Made by a program: the position numbers and the translations under genes. Below, piece by piece: positions 18,892 to 27,940 of a stretch of DNA of 64,000 bases (within the stretch, counting starts at the first letter, position 1; the number at the start of each line of letters is the position of its first letter). The notes under the pieces are model-generated. The model saw nothing but the letters and a program-made list of their open reading frames with translations, was not told the DNA's origin and searched no databases. Location: the NCBI RefSeq assembly GCF_036700095.1, contig NZ_CP144918.1, positions 1,427,001 through 1,491,000 on the forward strand, written 5' to 3'. This DNA is from Pelagerythrobacter marensis (GTDB taxonomy: Bacteria; Pseudomonadota; Alphaproteobacteria; Sphingomonadales; Sphingomonadaceae).

Positions 18892-19677
18892 ATGGAAGTC
18901 AGCAGCAATACCCCGGCAGTCGTAACCGGCGGCGCATCCGGCCTGGGCGAGGCCACGGCGCGCGCGCTCGCCGCCAAGGGCGCGAAAGTCGCGATCTTCG
19001 ACTTGCAGGAGGAAAAGGGGGCCAAGGTCGCCGAGGAGATCGGCGGCGTGTTCTGCGAATGCAACGTTACCGAAGAGGCTTCGGTCGACGCCGCTTTCGC
19101 CAAGGCGCGCGAGGCGCACGGGCAGGAGCGCATCCTGGTCAACTGCGCGGGCGTCGGCAATGCGATCAAGACCGCCAAGCGCGACAAGCAGACCGGCGAG
19201 ATCAGCCACTTCCCGCTCGACGCGTTCAACTGGGTGATTCAGATCAACCTGGTCGGCACGTTCCGCTGCATCGCGAAGTCGGCCGCGGGCATGATGACGC
19301 TCGAGCCGCTGAGCGACGACGGCGACCGCGGGGCGATCGTCAACACCGCGAGCGTCGCGGGCGAGGACGGGCAGATCGGCCAGGCCGCCTATTCGGCGTC
19401 CAAGGGCGGGGTGATCGGCATGACTCTGCCGATCGCGCGCGACCTGATGGGCGAGGGCATTCGCGTCAACACGATCCTGCCGGGCATCTTCAACACCCCG
19501 CTGATGAACGCCGCCCCGCCGCAGGTGAAGGAAGCACTGGCGGCCTCGGTGCCGTTTCCCAAGCGGCTCGGCAACCCGGACGAATATGCCAAGCTGGCGC
19601 TGTGCATGATCGAGAACGGCTATTTCAACGGCGAGGATGTGCGGCTCGACGGGGCGATCCGCATGGCCCCGCGCTGA
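18892..19677 (+). CDS. Short-chain dehydrogenase, 3-hydroxyacyl-CoA dehydrogenase type II-like
   Basis: 261 residues starting at MEVSSNTP behind AGGAAGAGG; a slightly longer frame exists but lacks such a site. The cofactor loop is TGGASGLG (12-19), followed by NCAG (84-87) and the catalytic S154, Y167 and K171 (YSASK). Overall it resembles the HSD10-like SDRs that oxidise 3-hydroxyacyl-CoA with NAD+. Placed 91 bases after the thiolase and before a crotonase-fold gene, it would supply the ketoacyl-CoA that thiolase cleaves. Assignment to the SDR family is firm; the substrate is inferred from context. Confidence 0.82.
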   Translation: MEVSSNTPAVVTGGASGLGEATARALAAKGAKVAIFDLQEEKGAKVAEEIGGVFCECNVTEEASVDAAFAKAREAHGQERILVNCAGVGNAIKTAKRDKQTGEISHFPLDAFNWVIQINLVGTFRCIAKSAAGMMTLEPLSDDGDRGAIVNTASVAGEDGQIGQAAYSASKGGVIGMTLPIARDLMGEGIRVNTILPGIFNTPLMNAAPPQVKEALAASVPFPKRLGNPDEYAKLALCMIENGYFNGEDVRLDGAIRMAPR

Positions 19678-19821
19678 TCGCCTTCCCGCACCGCCCCTGC
19701 TGCTTCAAGGGGGCGGACGACGAGAACCGGCGCCTTTGATCCGGCCGTTTCCGCGCCTGCACAAAGTAGAGGGCGGTCCGTGTCTTGCGGTTGGCAGGGG
19801 AGAAGGCCAAGGGAGAGGACG

Positions 19822-20694
19822 ATGAGCGGCTACAGCCAGATCGGGCTCGACATCGACGAAGGGATCGCCACGATCACGCTCGATCGTCCGGGAAAGATGA
19901 ATGCCTTCACCCGGACGATGATGGACGAAATCGTCGACGCGATGGATGCGATCGATGGCGACGACGGGGTGCGGGCGGTGATTTTCACCGGGGCCGGCGA
20001 TCGGGCATTCTGCGCCGGCGCGGACCTGACGCCGGAGGATGGGGCGACGCCGTTTGCCTCGCAGGAGCCGGTGGAGGACCTGTCGGACCCTGTCGTGCGC
20101 GACGGGGGCGGGCGCCTGGCATTGCGTCTGTTCAACGCGACCAAGCCGCTGATCGGGGCCTGCAACGGCGTCGCCGTGGGTGTCGGCGCGACGATGCAGC
20201 TGCCGATGGACATCCGCCTGGCGGCCGACACCGCCCGCTACGGCTTCGTCTTCGCGCGCCGCGGGATCGTGCCGGAAGCATGCTCCAGCTGGTTCCTGCC
20301 GCGCCTTGTGGGCATGCAGCAGGCGCTCGAGTGGACTTATACCGGGCGCATTTTCGACGCGCAGGAAGCGCTCGATGCCGGTCTGGTGCGGTCGGTCCAT
20401 CCGGCGGACAAACTGCTGGGCGAAGCGCGGGCGCTTGCGCGCGAAATCGCGACGAATACCTCGGCCGTATCGGTCGCGCTGACGCGGGCGATGATGTGGC
20501 GCCTGTCGGCCGCCGACCACCCGATGCAAGCGCACCGGGTGGACAGCCGGGCGATCTATTCGATGGCCCGGACACCCGACGCCGCCGAAGGCGTGGCGAG
20601 CTTTCTCGAAAAGCGCGCGCCGGCCTTCCCCATGCAGCCGACGCGCGACATGCCCGATTTCTACCCATGGTGGGACGAGCCCGAATATCGTTAG
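19822..20694 (+). CDS. Enoyl-CoA hydratase/isomerase family protein
   Basis: 290 residues, start at MSGYSQIG behind GGGAGAGGA. Crotonase fold: the DRPGKMNAF N-terminus, the CoA-binding AFCAGADL (63-70) and the oxyanion-hole segment GACNGVAVGVGA (112-123). The two glutamates of classical hydratase do not align to Glu here. Instead there is E152 in GIVPEACSSW, which resembles the PEGCSSY pattern of delta3,delta2-enoyl-CoA isomerases. It may therefore shift double bonds and not add water. It is the third gene of the CoA-ester degradation group and ends 40 bases before the MarR gene. Confidence 0.82.
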   Translation: MSGYSQIGLDIDEGIATITLDRPGKMNAFTRTMMDEIVDAMDAIDGDDGVRAVIFTGAGDRAFCAGADLTPEDGATPFASQEPVEDLSDPVVRDGGGRLALRLFNATKPLIGACNGVAVGVGATMQLPMDIRLAADTARYGFVFARRGIVPEACSSWFLPRLVGMQQALEWTYTGRIFDAQEALDAGLVRSVHPADKLLGEARALAREIATNTSAVSVALTRAMMWRLSAADHPMQAHRVDSRAIYSMARTPDAAEGVASFLEKRAPAFPMQPTRDMPDFYPWWDEPEYR

Positions 20695-20734
20695 CCGGCT
20701 TGCCAAGGCGACCGGTTGCCTTAGAAACCATCCG

Positions 20735-21220
20735 ATGACTTCCACGGACCGCCCGACCAAGCTCGACGAATTCCTGCCCTATCAGCTGTCGATCGCCTCG
20801 AACGCGGCGAGCAACCGGATTGCGGAAGTCTATCGCAACCAGTTCGACCTGCGCATCCCCGAATGGCGGATCATGGCGGTTCTGGGCGATGCCGGCTCCG
20901 CGACCCAGCGCGAGCTGGCGATCCGCACGGTTATGGACAAAGTGGCGGTCAACCGTGCCTGCCGCAGCCTCGAGGAACGCGGCCTGGTGGCGCGTGAGCC
21001 CAATGCGACCGACGGCCGATCGCACCACCTCGCGCTTACCGGGGAGGGCAGGGCGATGTACGACCGCATCATGCCGCTTGCGCGCGAGATGGAACAGCGC
21101 CTGTTCGCCGCCTTCACGCCCGAAGAGCGCGCGACGTTCAGCCGTATGCTCTCGCGGGTGCGCGAACGCGCGGGCGAGCTCGATCCCGAAGACGATTTCG
21201 ACGATCCCGCCACAGGGTAA
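20735..21220 (+). CDS. MarR-family transcriptional regulator
   Basis: 161 residues. A winged helix-turn-helix at about 55-110 is seen in ATQRELAIRTVMDKVAVNRACRSLEERGLV followed by the wing DGRSHHLALT, with flanking dimerisation helices. MarR proteins are dimeric repressors released by small ligands, often aromatic acids or acyl-CoAs. Its position straight after thiolase, SDR and crotonase genes suggests it controls that group. The sequence alone does not show its operator or ligand. Confidence 0.85.
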   Translation: MTSTDRPTKLDEFLPYQLSIASNAASNRIAEVYRNQFDLRIPEWRIMAVLGDAGSATQRELAIRTVMDKVAVNRACRSLEERGLVAREPNATDGRSHHLALTGEGRAMYDRIMPLAREMEQRLFAAFTPEERATFSRMLSRVRERAGELDPEDDFDDPATG

Positions 21221-21250
21221 GCCGCACCGTCGCGCCGAACGCCGGACGGG

Positions 21251-22258
21251 TCAGCGCCCGGGATTGGAGGCGAAAGCGTCGGCGATCGAGCAGGCTGCCG
21301 GCCCGAGGATCACGATGAACAGGACCGGCAGGATGAACAGGATCAGCGGCACTGTCATGATCGCCGGCAGGCGCGCCGCTTTCTCTTCGGCGCGCATCAT
21401 GCGTTCGTTGCGGAATTCGGCGGACAGGACGCGCAGCGCCGAAGCGAGCGGAGTGCCGTAGCGTTCGGTCTGGACCATCGTGGTCACCACCCCGCGCATC
21501 GCCTCCAGATCGACGCGATAGGCAAGGTTCTCGAACGCCATCTTGCGTTCGGTGAGAAACGACAGCTCGATCGCGGTCAGCGCGAATTCGTCGCCCAGTT
21601 CGGGATAGGCGCGGCCCAGTTCCTTGGCGACCCGGTTGAACGCCGTGTCGACCGTAAGGCCGGCCTCGGCGCAGATAACCAGCAGGTCGAGCGCATCGGG
21701 CAGGCCCTTGCGGATGATGTCGGTGCGCTTGCTCGCCTTGTTCTTGAGGAAGATTTCCGGCCCCTTGTATCCGAGGATCAACAGGGCGGCGACCGCGCCG
21801 AAACGCTTCATACCGCCCCAGTCGGGGAAGTAGTCGACCAGATAGATCATCACGAAGGCGAGCCCGCCGAGCAGCAGGGGGAGAACGATCCGGCCCGCCA
21901 CGACGTAGACCGCCAGTTCCTTGTTGCGGTAACCGGCGTGCGCCAGCTGCTGCTGGATGCTCTCGATCTGGCTTTGCTGAAGGACTTTCATGCCGGCCAG
22001 CGTGTCTTTGACCCGCTCCGTGCCTTCGGATTTGCGGACCAGGCTTTGCCGCTTGCGCGCATTGACCTTGACGATGCCCGCCTTCAGTTCGTCGCGACGC
22101 GCGTTGAGCGCCTTGACGCGGCGAGCCATCGGGTCCTTCACCGTCACCGCGGCATAGATTGCGAGCATCACGGCGACGGCGGCAATACCGGCGAGAATCG
22201 AGCCGACGAGGATGACGTCGAAGCCGAGGAGCGTGGGGCCGGGTGGCGTATCGGGCAT
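21251..22258 (-). CDS. tadC: Tad pilus inner-membrane platform protein TadC
   Basis: 335 residues. Membrane segments lie at about 15-36, 120-140, 145-165 and near the C-terminus (MTVPLILFILPVLFIVIL), with a type II secretion F domain (about 175-310) that contains LPDALDLLVICAEAGLTVDTAF. With TadB it forms the platform on which the motor ATPase acts to assemble Flp pili. It is the last gene of a seven-gene minus-strand operon and follows tadB by 16 bases. It ends convergent with the MarR gene. Confidence 0.9.
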   Translation of the reverse strand: MPDTPPGPTLLGFDVILVGSILAGIAAVAVMLAIYAAVTVKDPMARRVKALNARRDELKAGIVKVNARKRQSLVRKSEGTERVKDTLAGMKVLQQSQIESIQQQLAHAGYRNKELAVYVVAGRIVLPLLLGGLAFVMIYLVDYFPDWGGMKRFGAVAALLILGYKGPEIFLKNKASKRTDIIRKGLPDALDLLVICAEAGLTVDTAFNRVAKELGRAYPELGDEFALTAIELSFLTERKMAFENLAYRVDLEAMRGVVTTMVQTERYGTPLASALRVLSAEFRNERMMRAEEKAARLPAIMTVPLILFILPVLFIVILGPAACSIADAFASNPGR

Positions 22259-22274
22259 GTCCTGTCGTCCTCGT

Positions 22275-23246
22275 TCAGATCTCGAAGCTGACCATCTTGG
22301 CCATGATGAACCCGCCGATCGACATCCAGACCAGGCCGCCCAGGCCGGTGACGATCAACCGGTCGTCTTCGAAAAAGCCGCCGACGTAACCGGGGTTGAT
22401 CCACCAGATCAGGCCGAAGACGATGAAGGGCAGAGCGCCGACGATATAGGCGGAGGCTTTCGATTCCGAGCTCATCGCACGGATCTTGAGCTTCATTTGC
22501 GAGCGTTTGCGCAGAACGTCGGCCAGGTTGGAAAGCGTTTCCGCGAGATTGCCGCCGGTCTCGCGCTGGATCGCGAGCGCGATGCAGAAGAAGTTGAATT
22601 CGGCGATCGCCAGGCGATCGGCGGTTTCCTGCAGCGCCTCTTCCATCGAACGGCCGATCTTGATCCGCTCGACGACGCCCTTGAATTCGATCCCGACCGG
22701 TCCGGGTACTTCCTGCGCCACGACTTGCAGGGTTTCGGTCACCGGCAGGCCCGAACGCAGGCCGCGAACAAGCAGTTCGATGGCATCCGGGAAGCGGGCG
22801 TTGAAGGCATTGGTGCGCCTCTTGATCAGGTGGCCTACGACCAGGTGCGGAATGCCCGCACCCAGCAGCAGGCCCAGGCCGAGCGACAGCAAGGGTGCGC
22901 CGGAGCGCAGATAGACGACGACCGCCACTGCCAGGGCAAGCCCCAGCGAGGCGTAGATATACTGGGACACGGTCCATTTCTTGCCCGTGCGGTCGAGCCG
23001 CAGGGCGAGCGCGTCGATCCGCGAGGTGGACCCGGCGACCCTGTGGACGGGGGGCTTGCGCGCTGCGATCGCCTTCTTGAGCTGGGATTCGACCTTGGTA
23101 TCGGTGCTTTCCGAATGGCGGTAACGCAGCGCGTCGATCCGCCGCTGCGCCGCCTTCGCGGCGGAAGGGCCGGCCACCAGCATATAGCCGATGACCATCA
23201 GGGCCATGATCCCGCAGCCGACCAGCAGAAGCTGGATGATATTCAT
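22275..23246 (-). CDS. tadB: Tad pilus inner-membrane platform protein TadB
   Basis: 323 residues. N-terminal membrane anchor (IIQLLLVGCGIMALMVIGYML), two central segments around 95-140, a secretion F domain with FPDAIELLVRGLRSGLPVTE at about 180-200, and two C-terminal segments ending KMVSFEI. It is paired with TadC. In canonical tad loci the motor gene cpaF/tadA lies between cpaE and tadB; here the gap to cpaE is only 65 bases, so it is absent. Confidence 0.9.
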   Translation of the reverse strand: MNIIQLLLVGCGIMALMVIGYMLVAGPSAAKAAQRRIDALRYRHSESTDTKVESQLKKAIAARKPPVHRVAGSTSRIDALALRLDRTGKKWTVSQYIYASLGLALAVAVVVYLRSGAPLLSLGLGLLLGAGIPHLVVGHLIKRRTNAFNARFPDAIELLVRGLRSGLPVTETLQVVAQEVPGPVGIEFKGVVERIKIGRSMEEALQETADRLAIAEFNFFCIALAIQRETGGNLAETLSNLADVLRKRSQMKLKIRAMSSESKASAYIVGALPFIVFGLIWWINPGYVGGFFEDDRLIVTGLGGLVWMSIGGFIMAKMVSFEI

Positions 23247-23311
23247 GCGCGTGTCCTGCCTTTCCCCGCCGGCTGCGGGCGGTTATCCGTGCAGCCGGCC
23301 GCTCCTTCCGG

Positions 23312-24586
23312 TCACTCGGCCGGAGCCGCGACTTTCTTGCCCTTCTTGGCCAGAAGCGACTTGAAATCGAAGCTGCCGAGAAGCGACGTCTTGGCCGGTT
23401 CGTCGTCGAGCGCCCCGTCGTCGCTGGCGCCGATAACCCGCTCGGCCACCTGCCGCAGCGCCGCGCCGGCCTTGCTCGCCCGGTTCGCATCCACGAATGC
23501 CTGGCCCAGCTTGGCGGCATTGGCGGCGCCTTTCGGGTCGAACGGGACGGCGAAATCGATCGCGCGCTCTATCGACGCTTCGAAATCCGCCTTGCTGATT
23601 TCGGTCACGCCGGGTTGCACCTTGTTCGCCACGACGATGGTCTGGGCGTGCGCGGCATTGGTCTTCAGCCACGACAGGATGCGGATCGTATCGCGCGCAG
23701 AGGCAAGCGTCATTTCGGTCGCCAGGACAACGACGTTCACTTCCGCCAGGAGATGCGGAAAATTGATCAGCATGTTGCGGGGCAGATCGATCACCGTCAT
23801 CTCGAACGCCTGACGGAATTCCTCCTCCAGTTGCACGAATGCCGAGCCGTCGGTCATCAGCGGGGCACTGATCGGTGCCTCGGCCGAAAGGATGGCGAGA
23901 TTGTCGTTCGCGCGGATCATCGCGCGCTCGATGAACAGCCCGTCGATGCGGCTGGGGCTTTCGATCGCGTCGGTCAGCCCGCGACCCGGTTCGAGGTCGA
24001 GCGCGAGCGCACCGGTGCCGAAGTGCACGTCGAGATCGAACAGCGCGGTCGGCAGGTCGTGATCGGTGCTGAAAAGCCAGGCGAGCGAAGTCGCCAGGGT
24101 CGAGGCGCCGACACCGCCGCGCGTTCCCACGACCGCGGTCGAGATGTGCCGCTTGGCCGTCGCCGGATCGTTCGGACGCGGCGCCGCGAACACCGCCTGG
24201 GCCTGGTTGAGCGCGTCGCGAAGCTGACCGGCCGAGAGGGGTTTCAGCAGATAGTCGTGAATGCCGCTGGCGAGCAGATCGCGGTAGAGGCGCACGTCGT
24301 TCACCTGGCCGATCGCGATCACGACCGTGCCCGGCTCGCAGACTTCGGCCAGGGCATTGATGTCGTTAAGCGGATCGCCGCTTTCGGACAGATCGACCAT
24401 CAGGATATTCGGGCTCGCCGTGACGGAGAGCGACTGGATGGCGTTGCGCAGTCCCCCGCGGGCGCATTTTTCCGGCTGCCAGCCCATTTCGACAACGACC
24501 GGGCGCACGATGTCGAGCGCCGCCTCGTCGCACAGGAAGGCGGCGAAGGGATCGCGGTTCCCGCTGGGTTTCCAGGGTGCGTTCAT
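23312..24586 (-). CDS. cpaE: Tad pilus localisation ATPase CpaE/TadZ
   Basis: 424 residues. Residues 1-135 form an atypical receiver-like domain (D65 in LMVDLSES). A ParA/MinD-type ATPase follows with a variant Walker A GTRGGVGAST (154-163) and the switch-like LFDLDVHFG. TadZ/CpaE places the pilus machine at the cell pole. The C-terminal tail is Lys/Ala-rich (LLAKKGKKVAAP). The start lies 3 bases after the cpaD stop, so translation is coupled. Confidence 0.9.
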   Translation of the reverse strand: MNAPWKPSGNRDPFAAFLCDEAALDIVRPVVVEMGWQPEKCARGGLRNAIQSLSVTASPNILMVDLSESGDPLNDINALAEVCEPGTVVIAIGQVNDVRLYRDLLASGIHDYLLKPLSAGQLRDALNQAQAVFAAPRPNDPATAKRHISTAVVGTRGGVGASTLATSLAWLFSTDHDLPTALFDLDVHFGTGALALDLEPGRGLTDAIESPSRIDGLFIERAMIRANDNLAILSAEAPISAPLMTDGSAFVQLEEEFRQAFEMTVIDLPRNMLINFPHLLAEVNVVVLATEMTLASARDTIRILSWLKTNAAHAQTIVVANKVQPGVTEISKADFEASIERAIDFAVPFDPKGAANAAKLGQAFVDANRASKAGAALRQVAERVIGASDDGALDDEPAKTSLLGSFDFKSLLAKKGKKVAAPAE

Positions 24587-24589
24587 GGT

Positions 24590-25234
24590 TCAGTTTCCTC
24601 CGGTGGCCGACGAAGTCAGTGCGCCCGCGCCCGTCGGAGCCTGCTCGCGATAGCTGTTGATCGCCTTGCTCGAACTCATGATCACGGTCTCGCCCGTTCC
24701 GGTCTGTCCGCTGATCAGATCTTCCGGGTTGGCGACCATCGCGGCCATGTTGCTGTTGACGGCGCAGCCGTAGTTGGGATGGGTGCCGTTGGCGTAATTC
24801 ATGTCCGATTTTGCGGACCAGTCGGGACATCCGGGCACTTCCGCGACAGACCGCGTCACCACGACCCGCACGGTGCCGGGCTGGACGAAGCCGACCGTAA
24901 CCGGGGCGCCTTCGCTGAGCAGGAGGCCGTGCCGGGCGGCGAGCTTGCCGATCGCCTCGCGCACTGGGCCGCTGGCGGTGGCATCGTCGATCGCGACTCT
25001 GTCGCCGTAGCGCAGATCCACTGTCTCGAACCAGTCGGCCAGGCGCTGCTGTTCGGAAATCGGCAGGCCGCCCGCGCCGGACTGAAGGTCGAGCGTGTAA
25101 TTGGTCCGTTCCACCACCGGCTGCTTGGTCGAATAGAGGCTGGCATTCTGCGGCATGCCGCCGCAGGCTGCCAGCGACAGCCCCAGCGAGACGGCGAGCG
25201 CGCCGGCGAATGTGCGGTTGATTGCCTTGGGCAT
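24590..25234 (-). CDS. cpaD: Tad pilus lipoprotein CpaD
   Basis: 214 residues from the ATG at 25234 (MPKAINRT), which follows a GAAAGGTG ribosome site. A GTG at 25252 overlapping the cpaC stop would add six residues and is the alternative. A lipoprotein signal with LAAC (lipidated C24) is followed by a CpaD-type domain that includes CPDWSAKSDMNYANGTHPNYGCA. CpaD is thought to assist the CpaC secretin at the outer membrane. The tail is Ser/Ala/Thr-rich. Confidence 0.88.
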   Translation of the reverse strand: MPKAINRTFAGALAVSLGLSLAACGGMPQNASLYSTKQPVVERTNYTLDLQSGAGGLPISEQQRLADWFETVDLRYGDRVAIDDATASGPVREAIGKLAARHGLLLSEGAPVTVGFVQPGTVRVVVTRSVAEVPGCPDWSAKSDMNYANGTHPNYGCAVNSNMAAMVANPEDLISGQTGTGETVIMSSSKAINSYREQAPTGAGALTSSATGGN

Positions 25235-25248
25235 GGAGTTCACCTTTC

Positions 25249-26778
25249 TCACTTCAGGCTGAAGCCGGGGGCGGCGTTTCCGCTCTCGCGCCGCTTGCTC
25301 CCCGACGATCCGGGGAGGACCGCCTGAGGATCGGCCCGCGAGACTTCGGGCTGGGGCGCATCGCGATCGACGGCCGTGGGGGCGGGACGGCGTTCTCCGC
25401 TCACCCCGGCATTTTCCTGATACCCGAACAGGCCGGTGGCTTCGTCGGGGGCGTGGAAGCCATCGGTCGGCAAGCGGATGTCGTTGGCGTCGACGGGGTT
25501 CACCAGATACGGCGTCACCACGATGACCAGCTCGGTTTCGCCCTTGCGGAACTGGCGCGAGCGGAACAGGTTGCCGAGGATCGGCACGTCGCCGATTCCC
25601 GGCGCCTTGTCGATCGTGCTCTGGGCGCTGTTGCTCATCAATCCGGCGATCATGAAACTCTGGCCCGAGCCGAGTTCGACGGTGGTTTCGGCCCGGCGGA
25701 TCGTCAGCGCGGGAATCTGGAAACCCTCCATCGTCACCGCGCCCTGGCTCGACAGTTCGGATACTTCCGGCCGCACGCGGATCGAAATCCGTCCGTTGGC
25801 AAGAACCGTCGGCGTATACGCCAGGCTCACGCCGAACTTGCGATACTCCACTGCCGTGGTGCCAAGACCCTGGCTGATCGGAATGGGGAATTCCCCGCCC
25901 GCCAGAAACTCGGCCGTCTCGCCGGAAAGCGCGGTCAGGTTCGGTTGCGAAAGCGTCGTCAGCAAGCCGTTGCGCTCGGCAAGGTCGAGCGCGCCGGCAA
26001 GATCGAGGCCGAGAAACTTGCCGAAGCCCGAGAGGGTCGTTCCGCCTTCGATCCCGGTCACCACGCTGGTGCCTTCGGTGGCTTCGGTCACCCCGGTGAA
26101 CACTCCGCCGCCGGGCGCATACTGGGGGAAGGGGGAGCGGCCGGTGGTGACGCCGAACTTGAAGCCGCTCGAACCGTCGAACGATGCCAGGTTGGCGCCG
26201 ATGGCGCGAACCAGCGATCGGCTGACTTCGGCGAACCGGACCTGCAGGTTGACCTGAAGCGGCGTGGCCATCTTCAGCCGGCTGATGACGTTCATTTCCT
26301 CGCCGACGAATGCCTGCACGAGGCGTTCCGCTTCGGCCGCGTCTTCGGGGGCCGCCACCGTGCCGGTGAGCAGCACCGTGTTGGTCCCCATTGTCGCGAC
26401 GGAGATCTGCGCCTCCGGCATGGCGAGCGTCAGCATCTGGGGGATGCTGTCGATGTTCGAACCCACGCGGACATTCGCCGACCAGATGACATCGCCGGCT
26501 GCATTGCTGGCGTAGATCGTGGTCTCGCCGCCTGCCTTGCCGAAGACATAGAGCTGGCGCCGCGATTTGACCTGCACGTCGGCGATCGAGTCGTTGGCCA
26601 CGAAAACATCGGCCATCGTGCCGGGCACGCTGATCAGCTCACCCCGGCCGATCGACAGCACGATGCTCTGCGCCGGGCGGGAGACGGCCTGTGCGTGGGC
26701 GGCCGGGGCATGCAAAGTCCCGAGCGGGGCCAGCGCGGCCCCCGCAAACAGCGCGGCTGCGAGAAGGCGGCATTCCAT
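25249..26778 (-). CDS. cpaC: Tad pilus outer-membrane secretin CpaC/RcpA
   Basis: 509 residues starting at MECRLL. A signal peptide runs to about residue 34 (HAQA). The pilus-protein N-terminal domain (about 40-115) has LSIGRGELISVPG, followed by a BON-like stretch near 120-185 and the secretin domain (about 190-425) with VPILGNLFRSRQFRKGETELVIVVTP. The last 80 residues are Pro/Arg-rich and variable. It forms the channel through which Flp pili leave the cell. Its stop overlaps the alternative GTG start of cpaD. Confidence 0.92.
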   Translation of the reverse strand: MECRLLAAALFAGAALAPLGTLHAPAAHAQAVSRPAQSIVLSIGRGELISVPGTMADVFVANDSIADVQVKSRRQLYVFGKAGGETTIYASNAAGDVIWSANVRVGSNIDSIPQMLTLAMPEAQISVATMGTNTVLLTGTVAAPEDAAEAERLVQAFVGEEMNVISRLKMATPLQVNLQVRFAEVSRSLVRAIGANLASFDGSSGFKFGVTTGRSPFPQYAPGGGVFTGVTEATEGTSVVTGIEGGTTLSGFGKFLGLDLAGALDLAERNGLLTTLSQPNLTALSGETAEFLAGGEFPIPISQGLGTTAVEYRKFGVSLAYTPTVLANGRISIRVRPEVSELSSQGAVTMEGFQIPALTIRRAETTVELGSGQSFMIAGLMSNSAQSTIDKAPGIGDVPILGNLFRSRQFRKGETELVIVVTPYLVNPVDANDIRLPTDGFHAPDEATGLFGYQENAGVSGERRPAPTAVDRDAPQPEVSRADPQAVLPGSSGSKRRESGNAAPGFSLK

Positions 26779-26843
26779 AGTCTTGCCTTTCGATTGCGTG
26801 CCGCGGCGGCGGCAGGCGATAAGTTTGCGGTCCGGGCGCATGG

Positions 26844-27854
26844 TCAATTCTTCCCGACCGGAACTTCGACAGTGTCCTTGCCGCGCGTTACCCGCACGAC
26901 GGGCCCGCTGGGGGCAGGGGCACCGACCGAATAGCCGCCGCCCGAATTGCGTGGAGCGGGCGCGGCAGGGGCGGTCGAGCGCATGGCGGGCATGCTCGAG
27001 CGCTGGAAGCGCGAGACGTCGCCGCCGGTCACGTAAGTCGTCCCCTGGTCGATCGGGCGCGCCATCGCTTCGCGCAGCAGCTTTTCTTCCTCTTCGGGGC
27101 TCGCGTCGTCGGGCACCTTGATGTCGCCTGCCGCGATCGCGCGTTCGAGTTCGGACTGGCTGTCGGCGATCGCGCGCAGCGACAGGCTGAGGGTGCCGAT
27201 CGTCTGCGCAACTGCGACTTTCTCGGCGATCTTGGGCGTCACTTCCAGCGTGACGGTCCGAAATGCGCGCACGACCGTCTTGCCATCGACCGTCTCCTGG
27301 GTCGTGGACTGGTCGGTTGCGAGGACGCGCAGATTGCGCAGGATGGTCTCGGAAGCCTTCAGCGATTGGCCGTCCTCGCCCTTGACCGACTGGGTCAGCA
27401 CCAGATCGACCCGGTCGCCCGGGAAGACGAAGCCGGCAACGCCGGTCTTGGCCGAAACCGGCACGGTCACGGCCCGCATTCCGGGGCCGAGGGCGGCTGC
27501 GAGAAAACCGCTGTCGCCCGGGCTGACGAGGGAACCCTGGGTTACCGGCTCGCCCGCCGTGATCGGGTGGCGCACCACGGTGCCGAGCAATTTGGAGATG
27601 TCCGATTCGCCGTCGAGAAAATAGGCGTCCTTCACCAGTTCTTCGGGCCACATCTGGAACCCGAGCGCGTCGGCGGTGATGATCGTGCCCGTCGGCAGCG
27701 CGCGTTGCGCGACCAGCACCTTGGGCCCTTGCGGAATCGGCGCCGCCTCGACCCGGGGCGTGGAGGCCCCGGCAAACATGCTGCGGGCCGCCAGGGCCGT
27801 GGCGATCGCGATCACCAGCGCGCCGAGCAGCAGAACCAGCTTCTTCCTGTCCAT
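26844..27854 (-). CDS. cpaB: Tad pilus assembly protein CpaB/RcpC
   Basis: 336 residues. A single N-terminal membrane segment (KLVLLLGALVIAIATALAA), then an SAF domain (about 45-110) with VLVAQRALPTGTIITADAL, and an RcpC-like domain with GDRVDLVLTQSVKGEDG (about 145-235). The C-terminal about 60 residues are Ser/Ala/Pro-rich and end VRVTRGKDTVEVPVG. It is periplasmic and acts with the secretin in Flp pilus assembly. 65 bases separate it from cpaC. Confidence 0.9.
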   Translation of the reverse strand: MDRKKLVLLLGALVIAIATALAARSMFAGASTPRVEAAPIPQGPKVLVAQRALPTGTIITADALGFQMWPEELVKDAYFLDGESDISKLLGTVVRHPITAGEPVTQGSLVSPGDSGFLAAALGPGMRAVTVPVSAKTGVAGFVFPGDRVDLVLTQSVKGEDGQSLKASETILRNLRVLATDQSTTQETVDGKTVVRAFRTVTLEVTPKIAEKVAVAQTIGTLSLSLRAIADSQSELERAIAAGDIKVPDDASPEEEEKLLREAMARPIDQGTTYVTGGDVSRFQRSSMPAMRSTAPAAPAPRNSGGGYSVGAPAPSGPVVRVTRGKDTVEVPVGKN

Positions 27855-27940
27855 GGCTTAACAAGCCCCCTCGTATTGCCCGCGACCGATGCGAGCGGAT
27901 ATGGTTTCCGGCTCTAGTGGCCGACTGGTTAAAATCGGGT

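Noticed and set aside
25234-25252. GTG at 25252 as the start of cpaD
   Set aside because: The ATG at 25234 has a better placed ribosome site and a lipoprotein signal of normal length; the GTG remains possible because it overlaps the cpaC stop.
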